Shown: piece by piece, positions 1 to 15,299 of the stretch | How positions within the stretch are numbered: the first letter of the stretch is position 1 | How the letters are laid out: each line of letters opens with the position of its first letter | DNA from: Opisthocomus hoazin | Lineage: Eukaryota > Chordata > Aves > Opisthocomiformes > Opisthocomidae | Assembly: GCF_030867145.1 (NCBI RefSeq) | Contig: NC_134415.1 | Location: 21,492,417-21,556,416, forward strand | Length of the DNA: 64,000 nucleotides | Reading direction: 5' to 3' | Notes under the pieces: generated by a model | What the model was told of the DNA's origin: nothing | What the model saw: only the letters and a program-made list of their open reading frames with translations | Database searches by the model: none | Program-made: the position numbers and the translations under genes

Positions 1-3000
1 ATGAAGCAACTCTGCTGCAAGAATCAGCCCCTGCCACTTCTACCAAAGAAGAAACGTCATCCGTCGCAGCTGTATTAGTACTTCACTAGAAGTCACACAA
101 CTACTTTCCATGCCTGGTATACACTAGCCCACAATGGACAGTAGTGCACATCGTTGGCAAATCCTCCAGATCCTTTACGGACTAGCAAATAGGCAAAGCA
201 CTTGACCCACTGGCTGCAAACAGGCATGACATAGCTGTTAAAAATAAAAAGTCTCTGCTTTCTCAGGAATTAACGTGATGCTCCAGAGTGTACAATTAGA
301 ACAAACATTAACATAATTATGTGTTTTAGGGGTCCCATCTCAAAGCAATGTTTTTCTAGTTATAGCACTTTGATACCTCTCCTACATTCAGCTACACACA
401 AGGTATTAAACTGGGCCCAAGCCAGTAACAACAGGGGAGCCGTCCCGCCTGGCAGTCCCAGCAGTCTGCTCCATCAATTCCCACAAGCCTGTTAAGCAAC
501 ACGCATAGGAAGAGAGCTGCAGCTGTAGCTCTGGCTGCACTTCACTCAGAAGGTATGCATTCACCCTTCCAAAACACCCAGTGCTTTATTAAAGCACTAG
601 CTAAAAAAAAAAAGGGAAAAAAGAGAAAGAACCCAAAATTCATTAAATTCATTTAAACTTTTTTCAGTCACTGGGGAAGCTCTAGTCTGTGTGATGACTA
701 CAAAGGCGATGCATCCAACAGCCTTGCCAAGCAACTTGAATGTGTCTGTACAAGATGAAAATTCAAACCTTTCCTACTTGAGCTATCACTCAAAGTGAAG
801 CTAAAATTACAGCTTAACAAGCAGGTACACATGTTTTAGTTAGCAAATGAGGCAAGCAGGGCACATTATTTTTAGTTGCAGTGATGAGGAAAAGAGTGAA
901 AAATAGAAGGAGGAAGGAAGGAAAAATTGTGTCTCAGTTTGGCTCAGGCTGCTGAAGTTTTAGCTAACATTGGCAGCATTTGGATACGACACGTCTCCTA
1001 ATGGCATTCAAGGAGTCTCTTGGACTGAATTATTGCTGTGCCTGTAATTATATCATAATTTTTTTTTAAATGACCTAGAAAGGAGTGATTGAACTCCCCC
1101 CAAACTTGCAAATTAATTGTGAATCGCTTTACTATGTGAGCCCACAGGACCAGGATGATCGTAAAACACTGCTTTCTCACCAAAATCCAATGTACATTAG
1201 CATGCATTTTCTTGTTGACTCCAAATGCTTTTCAGCTGAACCCACAGAGAACTTTCGAATTACTTATGACAAAATCTAGATGAACAACGAGCTGATTTTC
1301 TCTCTCTTAAATTATGGAAACAATCTGCCCAAACACAGCCATCATTCATCTTCCCTAATACCATACAATAATACGCCCATTGCAGGACTGCTAATTGGAC
1401 TCTTTAGTCTGCGACCTTAGACCCAAAGTTAGCCAAGTTTCCATTCTCTGCATTGTATCAACAAAACAGCTTTCCATAACACTGGATGATGGAAGAAGAC
1501 ATCTAATTTATCTTGCAGGTACACTGAACTCATTGCTGAACATATTAATGAAAGTCATAAATACATTCCTGCCTACCAAGAAGACTTAATTCCAGCAGAC
1601 TTATGGTTGTTGTTGTATGTTTTTCCTAAAGGCTGCTCGGTAAAAGTTCTCACCCATACAGCTTTAACTCTGCCCTCAACATATGTACAACACAAACACA
1701 GTCACAAGAGCATTAGGAATCAACAAGTTCCTGCCAGCACTTCTTGCAACATAGAAGACCATGACTGTGGATGTCAGAACTCTGTCCTGACCTCATCTTT
1801 TGGCACATTTTGCTCCAAAATGTCCATCCTTTGCCTTGACTAAGGTATATCCATCTATAGCAGCACTGAATTCAGATCACAGAAGCTAGACATTTTTGCT
1901 AGAATTTGATTTAAACTAGATTTGCTCTGGTAAACTGCTTATCATAAATAATGCAAGGCTGCCTTCTCAAAAAGATGTGGCAAATGTAAGCTGCTTTTCA
2001 TAGTAAAACAATTCTTTTTAGCTAATGTTCAGCGAGAAAGGAAGAAAAAGACTCAAGGGCGCTGCTCAATCCATCTCCAGGATAATCAGCCAAACAAAAT
2101 TTAAAGCAAAGGCTAGCCTGTCTCATGATATCAGAATTTTCTAAGTGCTATTCTCATCTATTTGATGAGTGCAGAGGAGGGGGAAATCTCTTTTCCTTTT
2201 CATAGTTCTTTCCCCAAAAGGAATAATTTCCCAAAGGAATTATTTCATCATAAATTACAGCTAATAACCCACTGAAGAGGGAAAAGAAACCCATTGGTAG
2301 CAAAGAATCAACTTTCTGGCCCCAGCAGGGAACTGAAACAAGAAGCTTTTTTCTCTTACTATTTAGCCCATCCCGGGCTGTGACTCACTGGTGTCTTCAT
2401 GCCTCATCGGGATGTTTTGGTCAGTCTTTTAATTTTAAGAACAGTCTGATCCATTTTTCTGTTGCTTTCAGGGCGCACATTGCATTTTCTTGCTGCTTCT
2501 AGCACTCTCCTAAAGACCAGAGGTGCTTCAGGTTCAAGACTGTGCTTAGGGGAGAAAAAGGAGACTGAGTCAAAATGAACAGCTTTGGTTCTCCACCAGG
2601 ATTCGACTCAATTTTTTTGTTAAAGCAGAAATTTGAATTTCTGAGCGGCTGCAGTCCTATGGGTGTGAGCAGATTCAGCAGGGCTGGAGGGTCCTGCTGG
2701 AGAGGGTCTGGAGTACCTGTGGGCTGTGACCCTGAGCATGGAAAACGGCCCCAGGTTGTCTTTGCAGAACAGAAACATGGGCAGGCTGAATCACTGGTCT
2801 GACAAGAGATGGTTTTGCTGAAGTGCAATGTGTCCAGAAGAGTCTGGGGGTGGGATAAGGCCATTGTGTTTACCGACTTTGAAGGGCTTTTGATGCATTT
2901 TCAGTTCAGGGATTGAGAGATTTCAGCCACAACTGGCAAGTCTCCCGGAAAAAACAAACTTGTCTAACAGGTGTTAGTATAAACAGGTCCTCTCCCCAGC

Positions 3001-6000
3001 CAAAGCAACCCAGCAAGCAAACAGCATGGGAGAAATAGGAAAGTTTGAGAATGAAGTCAGAGGTAGGAGTTGCTGGGGAATGGAAGAGCGACAGCTGAGA
3101 GCCAAGTAAACGACCTGAAATAAAGTCAAAGTCGTCCACTGTGCAACTCCTCACCCTTGAACTATCCAAGCACCATAATAAAGTGTTTCATTACCTTCTG
3201 AAACCTGGTGAGTTCATAGCCTGAGTAGCAACTTTGACAGCGATTCTCACAGCTTCATGGGCCTTTTGTCCTGTGTTGCCTTTTTGTGTGGGTACGAAAT
3301 GAGTGTAAGCAGGATCCGGGCACAGAAAAGGACAAAGAGGGGAAAGTGAGACGCAGATGTTTGATAGCTTGGAGAGAAGCAAGAAATGTGATGGTCAGAG
3401 AAAAGAAAGGTCTGATATGAAAAAAAAAGAAGGCAGAAGGGCAGGCTGTTAGACACAATCAGAGTACCCTGAGACATGCCCTCACAAGACTCACAGGTGC
3501 TGGCTGGTGGCCTGATGGCTGAGAGCCGTGCTGGTGAACACGTGTTTGGAGGTGGATCAACCCAGGACACACCAGTGCCAGAGAGGAGCATTCCCCAGAG
3601 TGGGCCTGTGCTGATTCAAAGACCAATGCAGAGACTGCCTTGGGATTTTCTGGCTGAATTGAGTCCTCATGGTTGCAGGGAAATTCTGTTCCTAAGCAGC
3701 TCCAGCCACAACCCTTAATAGTAATTGTTGCGTGCATCTCCTCTGCCACATTTATCAGCCTGGAAAATCAAGAGACAAAGAAAACAAGCAATGCCATGCT
3801 ATGCTCCACTGGGTCTTCCCCCTTAACATGGAGCGTCACCAGTGCCAGCTGCAATGAACACAGGAAAGAAAATTTGGGCAGCTGCTATTTCCACTGCAAC
3901 CAGGTTCATTTGTGCCCACTAAAAATATTACCTCTGATACCACAAAAGCAATTTACTTGAACGCATCACAGTTGGAAATAGATCTGTCCCTCAGGAAACA
4001 AAACTACCACAAAGGGGTAGGGTTTTTGCCTCTCTTCGCAGTTGGATTCTTACTGTTGGATGTTTTCACGCACTCCAGAACAAGTACTGTTGCAACCATT
4101 TTCCTTAATATCATGGAGCCTGGTACTCAGCACTTCTTGCTCTCAGCCCCTGCTTTCATTTTATTCATTTTGCCAGGCTATGACCCCTTGGTTTGAATCA
4201 ACCCTGATGGCTCTGTCCAGCCTGAATTTTTTTTTTTATATTTTCAGCAAAATAGCTGGTCTGTTTCCAAAGCAGAAGCTGTTGTTTGCAATTTTATGCT
4301 TATAAGATCCTTGCACAAGCAACTCTGAATGACATGCTCTGGAGCAAGGATCTGATATTTGTCCCTTTGCATCTAAAGAGTAAAAACTCATGTAAAAAAT
4401 TCCTCTAACTATGAGCCTTTGGGGGGGGAAGAAAAAGAAACTGCAAAACCAAAACCCTCCTTTCATAGTTCACACATGCACCATAGAAGCTTCTAGCAAA
4501 AATTCACATCCCAAAACTTCGCCCATGTTTGTCATGTTCCTGCTATTTCTGATGCTCTGGTGGAAAAAACACAGAGGATCCTGGGGGGTCTGTGGCCAAC
4601 AGACAGCTAGGCAGAAAAGAAGGAAAGAGAGAGAGAGATTTTGCTTATCAGAAGATGACGCTGTCCTACACAAACACACACTGCAGAAATGCACCAGATA
4701 CGCATTCATCTGCTTTTACAAGCATGCGTAAAGCCAGTACCATGATCACGACATGAAGCTGTTAACAGCGTTCAACTCTCCCTGGTTCCACAACGTATTT
4801 CCAGCAACACAGGAGTTAAACAGGCAGCAACTGTGCTGAAAACAGGGATCAGTTGTTCAGATCTAAGACAATAGGCGACAGAGGGAGATATGTGTGCCTT
4901 GTGATCTGGACTTGGAGAGAATAGCAGGAAGAAAACAAAAGAAGTAATAACGAATTCTAGTACTTCAGGATTTTTACACACGATACAAACATTAACTGAT
5001 GCGATTAACTTGAAGGCAAATTCCAGATGATGACAGTGTCGGTAAAGAAATGAGCACAGAGAAATATTTAGCCAGAAAAAGGAGAAAGGAATTTGCTCTG
5101 AAGAAGGACACTGTTGGCCATGAAGGGTCAACCCACCCTGGTGCATGCATTCAGACAGATACTTCTGGGAATCTGCTGAGAAGCCAAGCACAGAAGCGGG
5201 AGGTTACAGGGGCCAGAGGTCAAGCTCTTTTGCCAGTCACTGGAACAAGCAGGTTTCACACTTTGTTTTTAGTCTAAGCAAAAGGTCCTGAACAAGGAGG
5301 TTTCAACTGCCATACTGGTATAGACAAATGACCCATTTGGTCTGCTGTCCTGGGAACCTCCACCCTGAATTCATAACTCCATGTGTTAAGAGAATCTGAC
5401 ATCATTAATCCTGGATTAACTTTTTTTTCCCCCCACAGCTGCAGAAGGAAAGTTCTGACTTTGGTGTGCTGATGGAGTGGAAAGCATCACCGCCCTTCAC
5501 TCCCCATCACCAGTGGACTCCTCTATAGCACCAGTGTTTCTTCCCACAGTAAATCTCTCTCTCTCCTCCCTTGCCCTGACCTAACAGTGACCTGTCCATT
5601 AGATTAACAGTACTTCAGCAGAGTGTGACTCATCAGTTTGCACATCACATTGTCAAGAGAGGCATGTGCAAGTCAGACGAAGGGAAGAACAGTACTGATG
5701 GGCTGATAATGTCAACGCAAACAGGAAAGAAGGATAGATTCATCTATAAAAATACCTCAAGTTTGGAGCTAAACTCAGTAAAAATTTCTACTTTGGTTTA
5801 CTCTCTCTTTTTCCATGGTTTCACAGGTAAAAGTCCACTTTTTGCAGAGACATCTGCAAAAAATACTTTGATTCCATTCCCATTTTGCGATGGCTATGAG
5901 AGAAGGTGGAGTGATGGAGAACAGTCTGGCAGGAACTACAGATTTATACAGAGCATAATAGACCAAGCTGCGGAATAACTGATTTGCCAGCCTGACAAGT

Positions 6001-9000
6001 GTCCTGGAAAAACAGAATAGGTGAAAGATTTATTTCATGTTGGCCTAAACTTATTTTCAGTTTTTCCTGCCAATACAAAGAAAAAAAAAAATCAAAAAAA
6101 TCTGAAAAATATGAGAATTTCAGTCCAGAATAGAAGCCTGGAACTGACTTCCAAACTGCGGCTGCTGAGCAGAGCTGCAGCGCTGCCAGTTGTTGGCTTC
6201 TTGCCTAATGGACACAAGAAAGAATTTATATGGAAACCCATTGCTAATACAAGTCCTATTTTAAACATTTGATCAGCAATTAAATTTTTACTTCTGAAGA
6301 ACTGACAACTAATTCACGCTCTGTCCCAACAAACTAAGTGTTGCTGAAAACATTCTAGGCCAACAATACCAATAATGCCACCAGCATGGTTTCTGTCATG
6401 CCAAGAGTTATATTCAAAAGAAACTAATGGATAACTGGGAACAGGAAACATATGTAGGTGATTTAGACACATACAATTGTTTAGGGGAGGTTTTTTTGTG
6501 TTGTGATGTCTTCAATTATGAACCCACAGGAGATCAGTGCAAGTATCAAAATCATCATAATGAAATATTTAGCTTTCTAGATGGTTCAGGCAACAATCAT
6601 GACAACAAGATGCTGCCACATCCAATCTCTGTGAAGAAATTGGTAAGCAGTCATCGCTTTGCTCATCAGGCTGCAACCTTCTCCTCTGAAACCAAATATC
6701 AGCAGAGACAAGTGAGAATGACTTGGCTGTTATGATCATGTATATAAAAGAACTGAACATTAAAATGAGAGATGATTTTGCTTTACTAATTGCAGTCATT
6801 TGTCCTTCCACTGGACTTTTCACATTAAGATCAAAACCTTATTAAAAACATTAGTAAACTCAAATAAGAAAGACAAGCTGTAAAATTAACTTGTTTCAAC
6901 TTCTACGGCTCATGGACTACCTCCAAAGGCTTCAACAAAAGATTAGCACATTGTGTGATTTTGGATTATTTTGGCCCAATTCATTTCTAAGGCCACAGAA
7001 GAGATGACAACACAGTGTGCAGTTGGGAGCTGGAAAATTAAAGCATCTACCATTACACTGAGTGACTCGCTCTTGCCAGAGTTTCGCTTGCCTCTCCCAA
7101 GTCCTGTCCAGGGCTGACGCTTGGACAACAGATTGCTCATATCCCGCATATTCCCTCCCATCCCTATTTCTTCATCCACACGTGTCCACCTGCCTCGTAC
7201 TGCCAACAGTTGTTCAGGCTGGTCTAGAAAAATTAGACTGTAGGACTGCAAATGGCCACACCACAAAATGAGGGTTTTGCATTTGTATTTGGTACCATAA
7301 AATCCAAAATGGAGCAAGAGGAGTCTTTAGGAATTAAGCACTTTTAGGAATGTGAATTACTGAATAAATCTGCATTTATACCAAACAGTGTTTCTAATCA
7401 CTTCCTACTAACCAAGATTTTCAATATTAATTCTAAAGTGTGACCTGCCTTTTAAAGGACGCACTGCACCACATGTGCAGGGGACGGCATACATGCGCCT
7501 ACACCTGTTGGTACCTACATATGTCTTTTAGCACACATGCTTTCCTGGAAACAAATGATGGTGTGGCAGGAGCAACCTGACAGCTGCGTGCAAGGCAGCG
7601 TCACACCGACACGGTGACAGCTTCTCACCTGCACATGGACAGCAGTCCAGTGGTACCACCCTGCCCGGCAGCCTGCAAGGTGACAGCTTTGATCTGACAA
7701 GGGACTACGAACGAATCGTCATGGTGGTACACATGCACCAAGAGGCATTTTTGCTTTGGTAACAAAACCTGGTTGTGGTGCTCCTCGTTCTCTCAAGCCT
7801 GTGGGGCAACACTGGAGAGGTGCCCTGTGCCCAGGCCCAGCTCTCAGTGACCAAGTCTCAGTCTCAAAGCCCAGACCAAGTTACAGACAGCCATTAAAAA
7901 GTGCAACAGCATTTCTGCTCACACACAGTATATAAAACGCATCAGGAGACAAATCAGGGAGGACCCAGGACACTCTGCTTGAATGTCTCTCCAAGACCGC
8001 CTGACAAATGCCTGCCCTTGCTCCCTCCCCTGAGCAGACAGCACGTTCCTGAAAGTTTTGGCAAATACAGCAACCCTGATCAGACACTGGTACCATCAGA
8101 GTTATTTGCGATAGGCACAGACCCCCCGGCCAGGTTACCCCCTGCCCAGCACCAAGAAGCAGAAGATACCACCCCTCGCCCAGGATGCATGCAGGACGGG
8201 GTTGGCCCTGCCTAGCACTGCACACCCTTGGCTGTCGCTGACTTCACAGAGGGCTGGAGGCATGCTGCCGGGCCTTGTCAGTCTGAACATGCTTTTTCAG
8301 AATGCCTTTGGCCCTGTTCTGCTACCGCCGAGCAGTTCCTTACTGTAGGACTGGCAGCTCCTGTTCTGTGGGGCAGCACCTGGACATGCTCTGCTGCCTT
8401 TACCTCCTCCTCCTCCGCACCGTGGGCTTTCCCCACCTTCTCAGTAAAGCCCAGTGCTACCCCTTCTTTGTTCCAATGCAACCAGAGGTTTCTTCATCTC
8501 CTCTTACCTTGGTCTTTACACAGCAGATTCCTCACGAGGAAAAGCAGAGGAGAAAGAGGAGCAGCACAGGCGGATGCAATAAGGACACTGAGTGCCCCGT
8601 GGTCTCCCATTCAATGCAATGTCTTCCTCTGTGTGTCATTGCCCTGCTTTCATCCCCGCCAGATCCTTCCCCCAGCCCCTCTCTCCCCTGCCACAGCGAG
8701 GGTGGAGGCCTCCTTTAGGGGAGGGCGGCTCTGCCCCAGGGTCCTGGGGACGCGAGAGGAAACCAGAGAGAAAATAGCAAAAGGTATCCAGAAATCCGCT
8801 CAATGCGAAGGAAACAAACAACAAAAGGCAGAGGCTTTATAAAGAGCAATGTGACTGGACAGACTTGCTTGCTTTGTTATTATTGGTGGTAAATAAACCC
8901 TGGAAAAGAAGTCTATAGGTTTAAAGACTGTCACAGGCCCAACTCAGAAAAGTGTTAGAGAATATTTGGTAACCAATCCCTCTTCCCTTTCCCCAAGCAT

Positions 9001-12000
9001 GGCCTAACACCCAAGATTTAAGTACTCACTTAAAATTAAGACCACAAATTGGTTAACTTTGCAGAAATGCAAAAGAAGCACACAGTAAACCAGAGAAAAA
9101 AATGCATATTGCATATAGGTGACAGTAGGTAAGACTGTTGACCAGAGGGAACCAAAGCCCCGGGTGCTGCAGGGCTGGTGGCAGGATGAGGGCACAGAAA
9201 ACTAATCAGATAGTGCTGTAGTCCAACACAGGGAGAAATTGTTACAAGGGCTGGAAAAATAACGGCACAGAAAACTTGTCCCAGTACCCTTCTCTTGTGC
9301 TTCCCACCTCCCCTGGTGATTTATGCTTCTGCTGAGTTGAAGGGCCCGAGCTGCCATCTGAACAGTTTCCAGCAGAACGTGCAGATGCTGGAGGACATAT
9401 CTTAATAAATAAATAATTCATTACCTTTGACTAATGCAACCAGATAGGTGGTGCAGCAAGCCTTTTGTTTGCAATTAATATGACATGGCACCTGTTTAAA
9501 TGACTTACATCAGGATTCAAATCCCCACGTATTGCTAAACCAACTGCACTCTAAATATAATGCTTAAGGACAAATTTTCCACACTAAAGTTAAGAGTGGA
9601 AAAAAATTTCTGCCCTGTTCCCATGAGCAACTGTATGATTATGCCCTCTCCAAAGGAGACACCTGTTTGTGGCTGGAGGGACACAGCCTGAAGCTCACTT
9701 CAGCCAGATTACAAAACAGGGCTTTCAGTTTTGTAACAGGACTGGGAACGTTCATAGGCTGCTTTTTACCAAAAAAACTTCTGTGAACATTGAACCTTAC
9801 CTTCATTTTGATTTCTTTAGGTCCTTCTTATTCCTGAGTTGATCTGTTCACTCTGAATTCACCTGTTGGCCAGTCAAGCAAAGCAGGAGAGTACCCATGC
9901 TCTTCCTTTGCAAAATGAGAAAGCACACTCCCAGTTTGTCCAATGCGACAGAGGTAGTGGGATCTGGGGCAGTGGTACGCTGCTAATACCCAGTACCCAG
10001 TCAGTGCTAAAATTTCTGCAACTAAACTATGTCATCCTCATTTTTAAAAAGGGCATAAGAGCATGATTTTATCATTTCCAGCATTCAATTAAATGCACAG
10101 CACACAAACCTCTCAATAAATAGTAACTTTAAAGTTCTTTCCTGTCTAACACTTGCTCACTGAGAGTGAAAAACATATTTCTCATGCACATCTCTATGTC
10201 TGTTCTCCTTTTGCACTTCACAAGATTAAAAAAGCTCTGTCCGGTTCCTTGTGCATATTGTACAACAGGTGTTTGCAGGGAAAGCCAAAATGACCTCATA
10301 CCTGCCAGTCCTTCCAAGGAGCACTTACGCCATGTCAGCTTCAGGTGGTGTTGAGTTATAGATTCTGCCAAGCCACAGATGGACAGAGTGCACCTGCAGT
10401 CTCTAACGGGTTTGCTTCTTGCATCGCTTAGGACAGCTTTGGTTCACTCGTGTTTGGTGTCTATGTCTAGGATAACCTCAGGATCTTAAGTAAATGCCTA
10501 TCAAACCCTCTCTACAGGTAGCAGCTGATGAGTGCCAATGTACAACAGCTTGTGAGATATTATATCTCAAAATTTTACATATTCACTCTGGGCTTGTGTT
10601 ATATTCTTATTGCAGTTGTCATTAGAGTCATGTACAATATTCCTGCATGACCTACCTGGAAGGCCAAGGTAAAATTTTATATTCAGAATCCTGAAAGTTA
10701 ACTTGCCACGTTTTTACAATAATGGCAAGCTTGGAAAGGTCAAGGCAAGGTAAGATTTTAGGAAATAATTGCTTAAAAAAGTGAGATAGCTAGGCAAGAA
10801 GCTAGGTTTTTACCTGATCTTCACATCAATATTTGCATCTGATTATTTTCCATTCAGCTGCTATATGTTTTGTGTATATACTTGCACATACACTTTGTTC
10901 CAACAAAAGTTATTCCATCATTGTGAGGCCATTTTAAGTCACTTGTATTGATGTTCTAATCTGAAGCCTGTACATCAATGTCCTAGGAAAAGATCCAGTT
11001 CACATTCACTGTGTTGACACTGTCCCCATTTCTGCTCCTGACAGGATGTCAACTACTTTAAGTCTTCAAATACTCAGTATTTGCACTAGGATTTTGAATG
11101 GATACTGTGATACTTGGTTCACTGCACATTACATCGCATTAACTTTGTCAGCAGTTACTTCTAAAGCCAGGCAAAAAGCTGACTGCAGTATCTAAGCTCC
11201 ATTTCACAGAAACTTGAAGCCCCTTGTCACTCTTGGGTTTGAATGAATGAATTCTACCTCTGGTGCAGCCTGGCTTGTCTTTGTGTGGCCCCAGAGTAAG
11301 TCTTTCAGTTCTGTACTAAAAATGATGCAGCCTACTTTTCTCCTCAGGACTCATCATCACAGTGTGGGACAGAATTACTTACTTTGATAATTTTTCTTTT
11401 AGGAAATTTCCAGCCAGAGGTAAGTAAAACAACAGAAACAAGCCAATGAAAGCATAACTACATTCATCTTTAGCCAAATAACCTCTAGACCCAAAATATT
11501 AAGGAATGTCCAGTTAATGATACCCTGGTACTGGAAAAAGGAAGTCAATAAGTGAGGGCCATTAACAGGATCGATAACAAAGTATTGGGAAGCGAATAGT
11601 GTTAGTCATCACTTTGTTAAAATGTTCTTATGCTTCTAAGGCTTCCAAGAGACACCTATTTTGCTGGTACTGAAGATCATGCAGAAGACGTCTGCATTAT
11701 GAAAGACTTTACAATAAGTAACCTGAAAAATCTCTTCTCATCACTTGTCACAGGCAGGAAACATCTTAATTCCAGTAAAATCCACAGGACAGAAGCATTT
11801 GTGTATTTCATCACATCCATCAGCTGTATATTGCTCTAGTCAGGGGAGCCTGCCCTTGCCTCTTGTCTGTCACTATGTTCAATTTATCCAGCATGGGGTC
11901 ACTTTAGCTCATTTCCTTGTTTTTCATCACCTTTCCTTACTTGATGAAACCAAAGCAAACTGACAGGTACATAAATACTAAACAGCATGACTGAGCCGGA

Positions 12001-15000
12001 CCTCCAAAGGACACAGACATTCTGATAACGCTCATTTCATTTAGTTGGCTTGTTGGAAGATGCAGCCACCTGAGAAGCCGCCCCTGAGTTTCATCATGTG
12101 TGTCCTTGGAGATGACACAGCCTTTGCTTTTGTACAGTCCAAAGCTGGAATCCTTAAGAAGTGATGTTACAGGAAATGATGCTCGCAGTTCACAGCGTTC
12201 CCACAATATCCACAAGACCTCACCAGTTTGGTGACCCCAGCTGGCTGTGGCACCCGGCTTGGAAGCAGGAGCTGGTTCTCAGACCTGGGACAACGCTGCC
12301 TGGCGAGGACCTCACCAGGTGACACAGAGGCCAGGCACAATACTGGGTGGCTAATGGGGAGTCCATGTCTCATTTTAAATTATGGAGTTCTACCACCTCA
12401 GACCCTATAAGGTTCAGGACTTGGAATTAAAAGCCTTGCTGCTCTCCATACTTAACATATAGAAAGTTTTTAGAAGAGTTTTTGGCCAAATTCCAGAAAA
12501 TGAATCCTGTAACAACACCAGCTACTTGAGGTAGGAAAGAAAAATCCCTGTGGTCACACAGCTTCCTAAATTCTCCCAGACTGTGGCTGGGAGGAACTGC
12601 GCAGACACGCATTTGTCCCTAACAGTCATCTCCTCACCTGCAATTATAAGCCATTTCTAGAAGTTTTCTATACAAAGGTAAATGAAGAACTCAGAAAATA
12701 AAATCCCCGCACTTACCTGTGCTGTTTAGAGCTTCCCTAGATCTGTTCACCGCTGTGAGGGAGGTAAGCCATGAGGGAGTTTGGGACGCCCTTGGAGATT
12801 TCATAAGGTGAGAATGTGGAGGAGAAGTGGTGCCATTTCTCAAGTAGATCCAAGAAAGACCAGACACTTTGCTGCTGTAAATTGAGGTAGAGTCATTGAT
12901 TTCAGTCAATAGCCAACAGACACGAGGTAAATGTTGCCACTGGTGTCCAGGCCATGACTCCTCTGCATTATCCTTCAGGCCTGCACTTTGCCGAAAACAG
13001 ATATAATAATATGGAGAAAGCAATATGGGAAAAGAGGCAGAAAAATATAACACACAATCCTTTGCATTATATTACACGTGCTCATGCTGACTTCATGGTC
13101 ACTTAGTGAAGCTTTGGCTGGGTAGGTCTCTGACCCCAGCAGTAGTCCTCCTCCAGCATCAAGCACAATGCAGAGCCCATCACACCACTGACTCTTGCAT
13201 ATGTATATAATTGTCCTAAGTTGAATAGGCCCCCAACAGACATTAAAAAGCATTTAATAATTAAAGTGCATATGATGCTTCGCAGCCCACCATCTCTCAG
13301 TCATGCGTTGCCCATCCTGCCAACCATAAGTTTAGTCCCAGTCTTTGCTTATGTGTCCCGCGTCTCTACACTTCTCCGCATACCGCTCACATTAATTTTA
13401 CAAGAGCCCTGCATGGGTCTGAAAGTTGGTCTATGTTAAATCACTTATGTTAACAGGGCCAACAGCACATGCAGCTCAATTTTTTTGTAAGCTTGAAAGT
13501 GCATTTCAGTGTCTGTCTGCCCTCTTACACTCTTCATTTCTTTATTTGCTACAATTAAATTAACGTGTGAGACATCCTGAGTCCCAGCTCTGCAATTTTC
13601 ACTGCAGAACTGGGCTACACTGACTTCACCAGCTTGCTCTTTTGTCTGGCCTCGAAGGTCTGCTTATCTGCTCAGGGATCCAGTGTGCAGCCTTGATATT
13701 TTGCTCCTTGCCACTTTCACATATATGATCTAAAAAATCACAATTGTGAATGAAAAAAAAAAAAAAGCTGTTTTGAGACCTTTGAAGTAGCTGAAATATC
13801 TTATAAGGGGCAAAGAGTTTTTTCAGGAAGAAAAACCAAGAAACTTGGACAGACATTTGGCAGTCTTCTGTCAACTAACCAGGCACTGGTGAAGCACGTA
13901 CAAAGAATATCCATCTGAGCTGAATTTCATTTATTGGTGAGCTTTTTTTTTACTAAAGAGGAAGAGGGGAATCCAAGAAAGAGTTAAGAATTTCCTCTTG
14001 TCTGATTACTGCTGACCTTCCATTAGTCACTGAAATTACAGCTTGTAATGGGATCTTGTGGTTTCTATGGCTCTAGAAAAGCCATTTTTATGAGGTCGCA
14101 ACTTGATGACTCTAATGAGTCACACCTCACAAAAAAAAAAAAAACACGCAGATTTGAGAGTAGCCAGTTCCAGCAGTCAAGGGGGTGTGAAGGCTCCCCC
14201 AGGGCCTCCCTCGCAGAGGAACACTGCCAAGGGCCGGGGAGCAGGTCCACCCTGGCCTCAGAAGGCCAGCCCAGAGCTGCCGGGGATGCCGCCGGCTCAC
14301 ATGCGCTCAGTCAGGGAGCACAAGCAGAGCCATGTTCACAAAAGGGGTGAGAAGGAACAGAGAGGCTGCTTCTCAGCATCTGTTTGGATTTATTTGCAAG
14401 CAACCGTATCAGACAGCACAGCAGCCATCGTAAAATTATGTTTTTCGCTCTTTTACTATTTAAAAATAACACCCATAAGTAAATTAACACCCATAAGAAA
14501 ATAAAGAAGGTAAAAAACCAGCAACCTACCTGCTGCCACCACCACCACCACCATCAAAATCATCTCAGAACCTCAAGCTACCTAGAGGTTTTGGATAAGC
14601 AGTACAATCTATATTGACTCTATTGCATGCATCAAATAATGTGCTAACATTTACTTGCAGTTGCTCTAAGTTGAGTGTGTTATCCATGCCTACCACAAAA
14701 ATTATTTATCTTCTCAAAGAAGTGTCTTTTTCCACTACTTCAGTGTAGTAGCTATTAAAAAGATTTTTTTTTTTTTTTTTAGGAGGAACTTACTACAATA
14801 ACACTCCAAGGATGAATGTGAAAGAGGTCTTGAACTATTTGACTATCATAGAAAACTCTAAATACTTTTATAGGAGTCAGCCACTTGAATTCAACCAGTT
14901 TCTGCTGGTGATTAGGAATCAAACCAAAGGCCATAGATGCTAGTACACAGTCATGCAGTAGCAGAGTTGGTTGAATAATTTTAATCATAGTTATTACACA

Positions 15001-15213
15001 TTTAATCTAAGTTTTGTTAATGGATCGTTCACAATATGAGTCTGTTCTTTAGAAATATTGATTAAAGAGCTTTCACAAAAAGCCTTCAAACTACCCTTGT
15101 TCTGAACCCCTTATTTACTGTCAAAAAATTAATAACCATGTTGTGTGATGACTCACCTGCTGTATGGTATCTTTTCTGCTCTATAAACTGATGATTATTT
15201 AAATAGAAGACTA
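1..15213. other. Gene-poor stretch, no gene recognised
   Basis: All open frames are short (at most about 200 codons) and none resembles a known family. Homopolymer runs occur at 13753-13766 (A), 14131-14144 (A) and 14764-14780 (T). A pyrimidine-rich, moderately GC-rich patch at 7900-8800 gives the longest frame, but its composition explains that. I did not recognise any repeat family here. Diverged exons or repeats could be missed by eye. Confidence 0.5.
14536..14553. repeat. (CCA)n trinucleotide microsatellite
   Basis: About six CCA units. Confidence 0.8.
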
Positions 15214-15299
15214 GTGAATCATAAAGTCACAAAACTGTTGATGTTGGAAGGGACCTCTGGATGTCATCCTGTCCAGCCTCTTTGCCCAAGCACAGTCAG

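Noticed and set aside
8228-8842. Plus-strand frame of 204 codons
   Set aside because: It is the longest non-repeat frame in the left part, but its Ser/Pro/Cys-rich translation follows from a C-rich patch, overlapping frames on both strands are also open, and no domain is recognisable.
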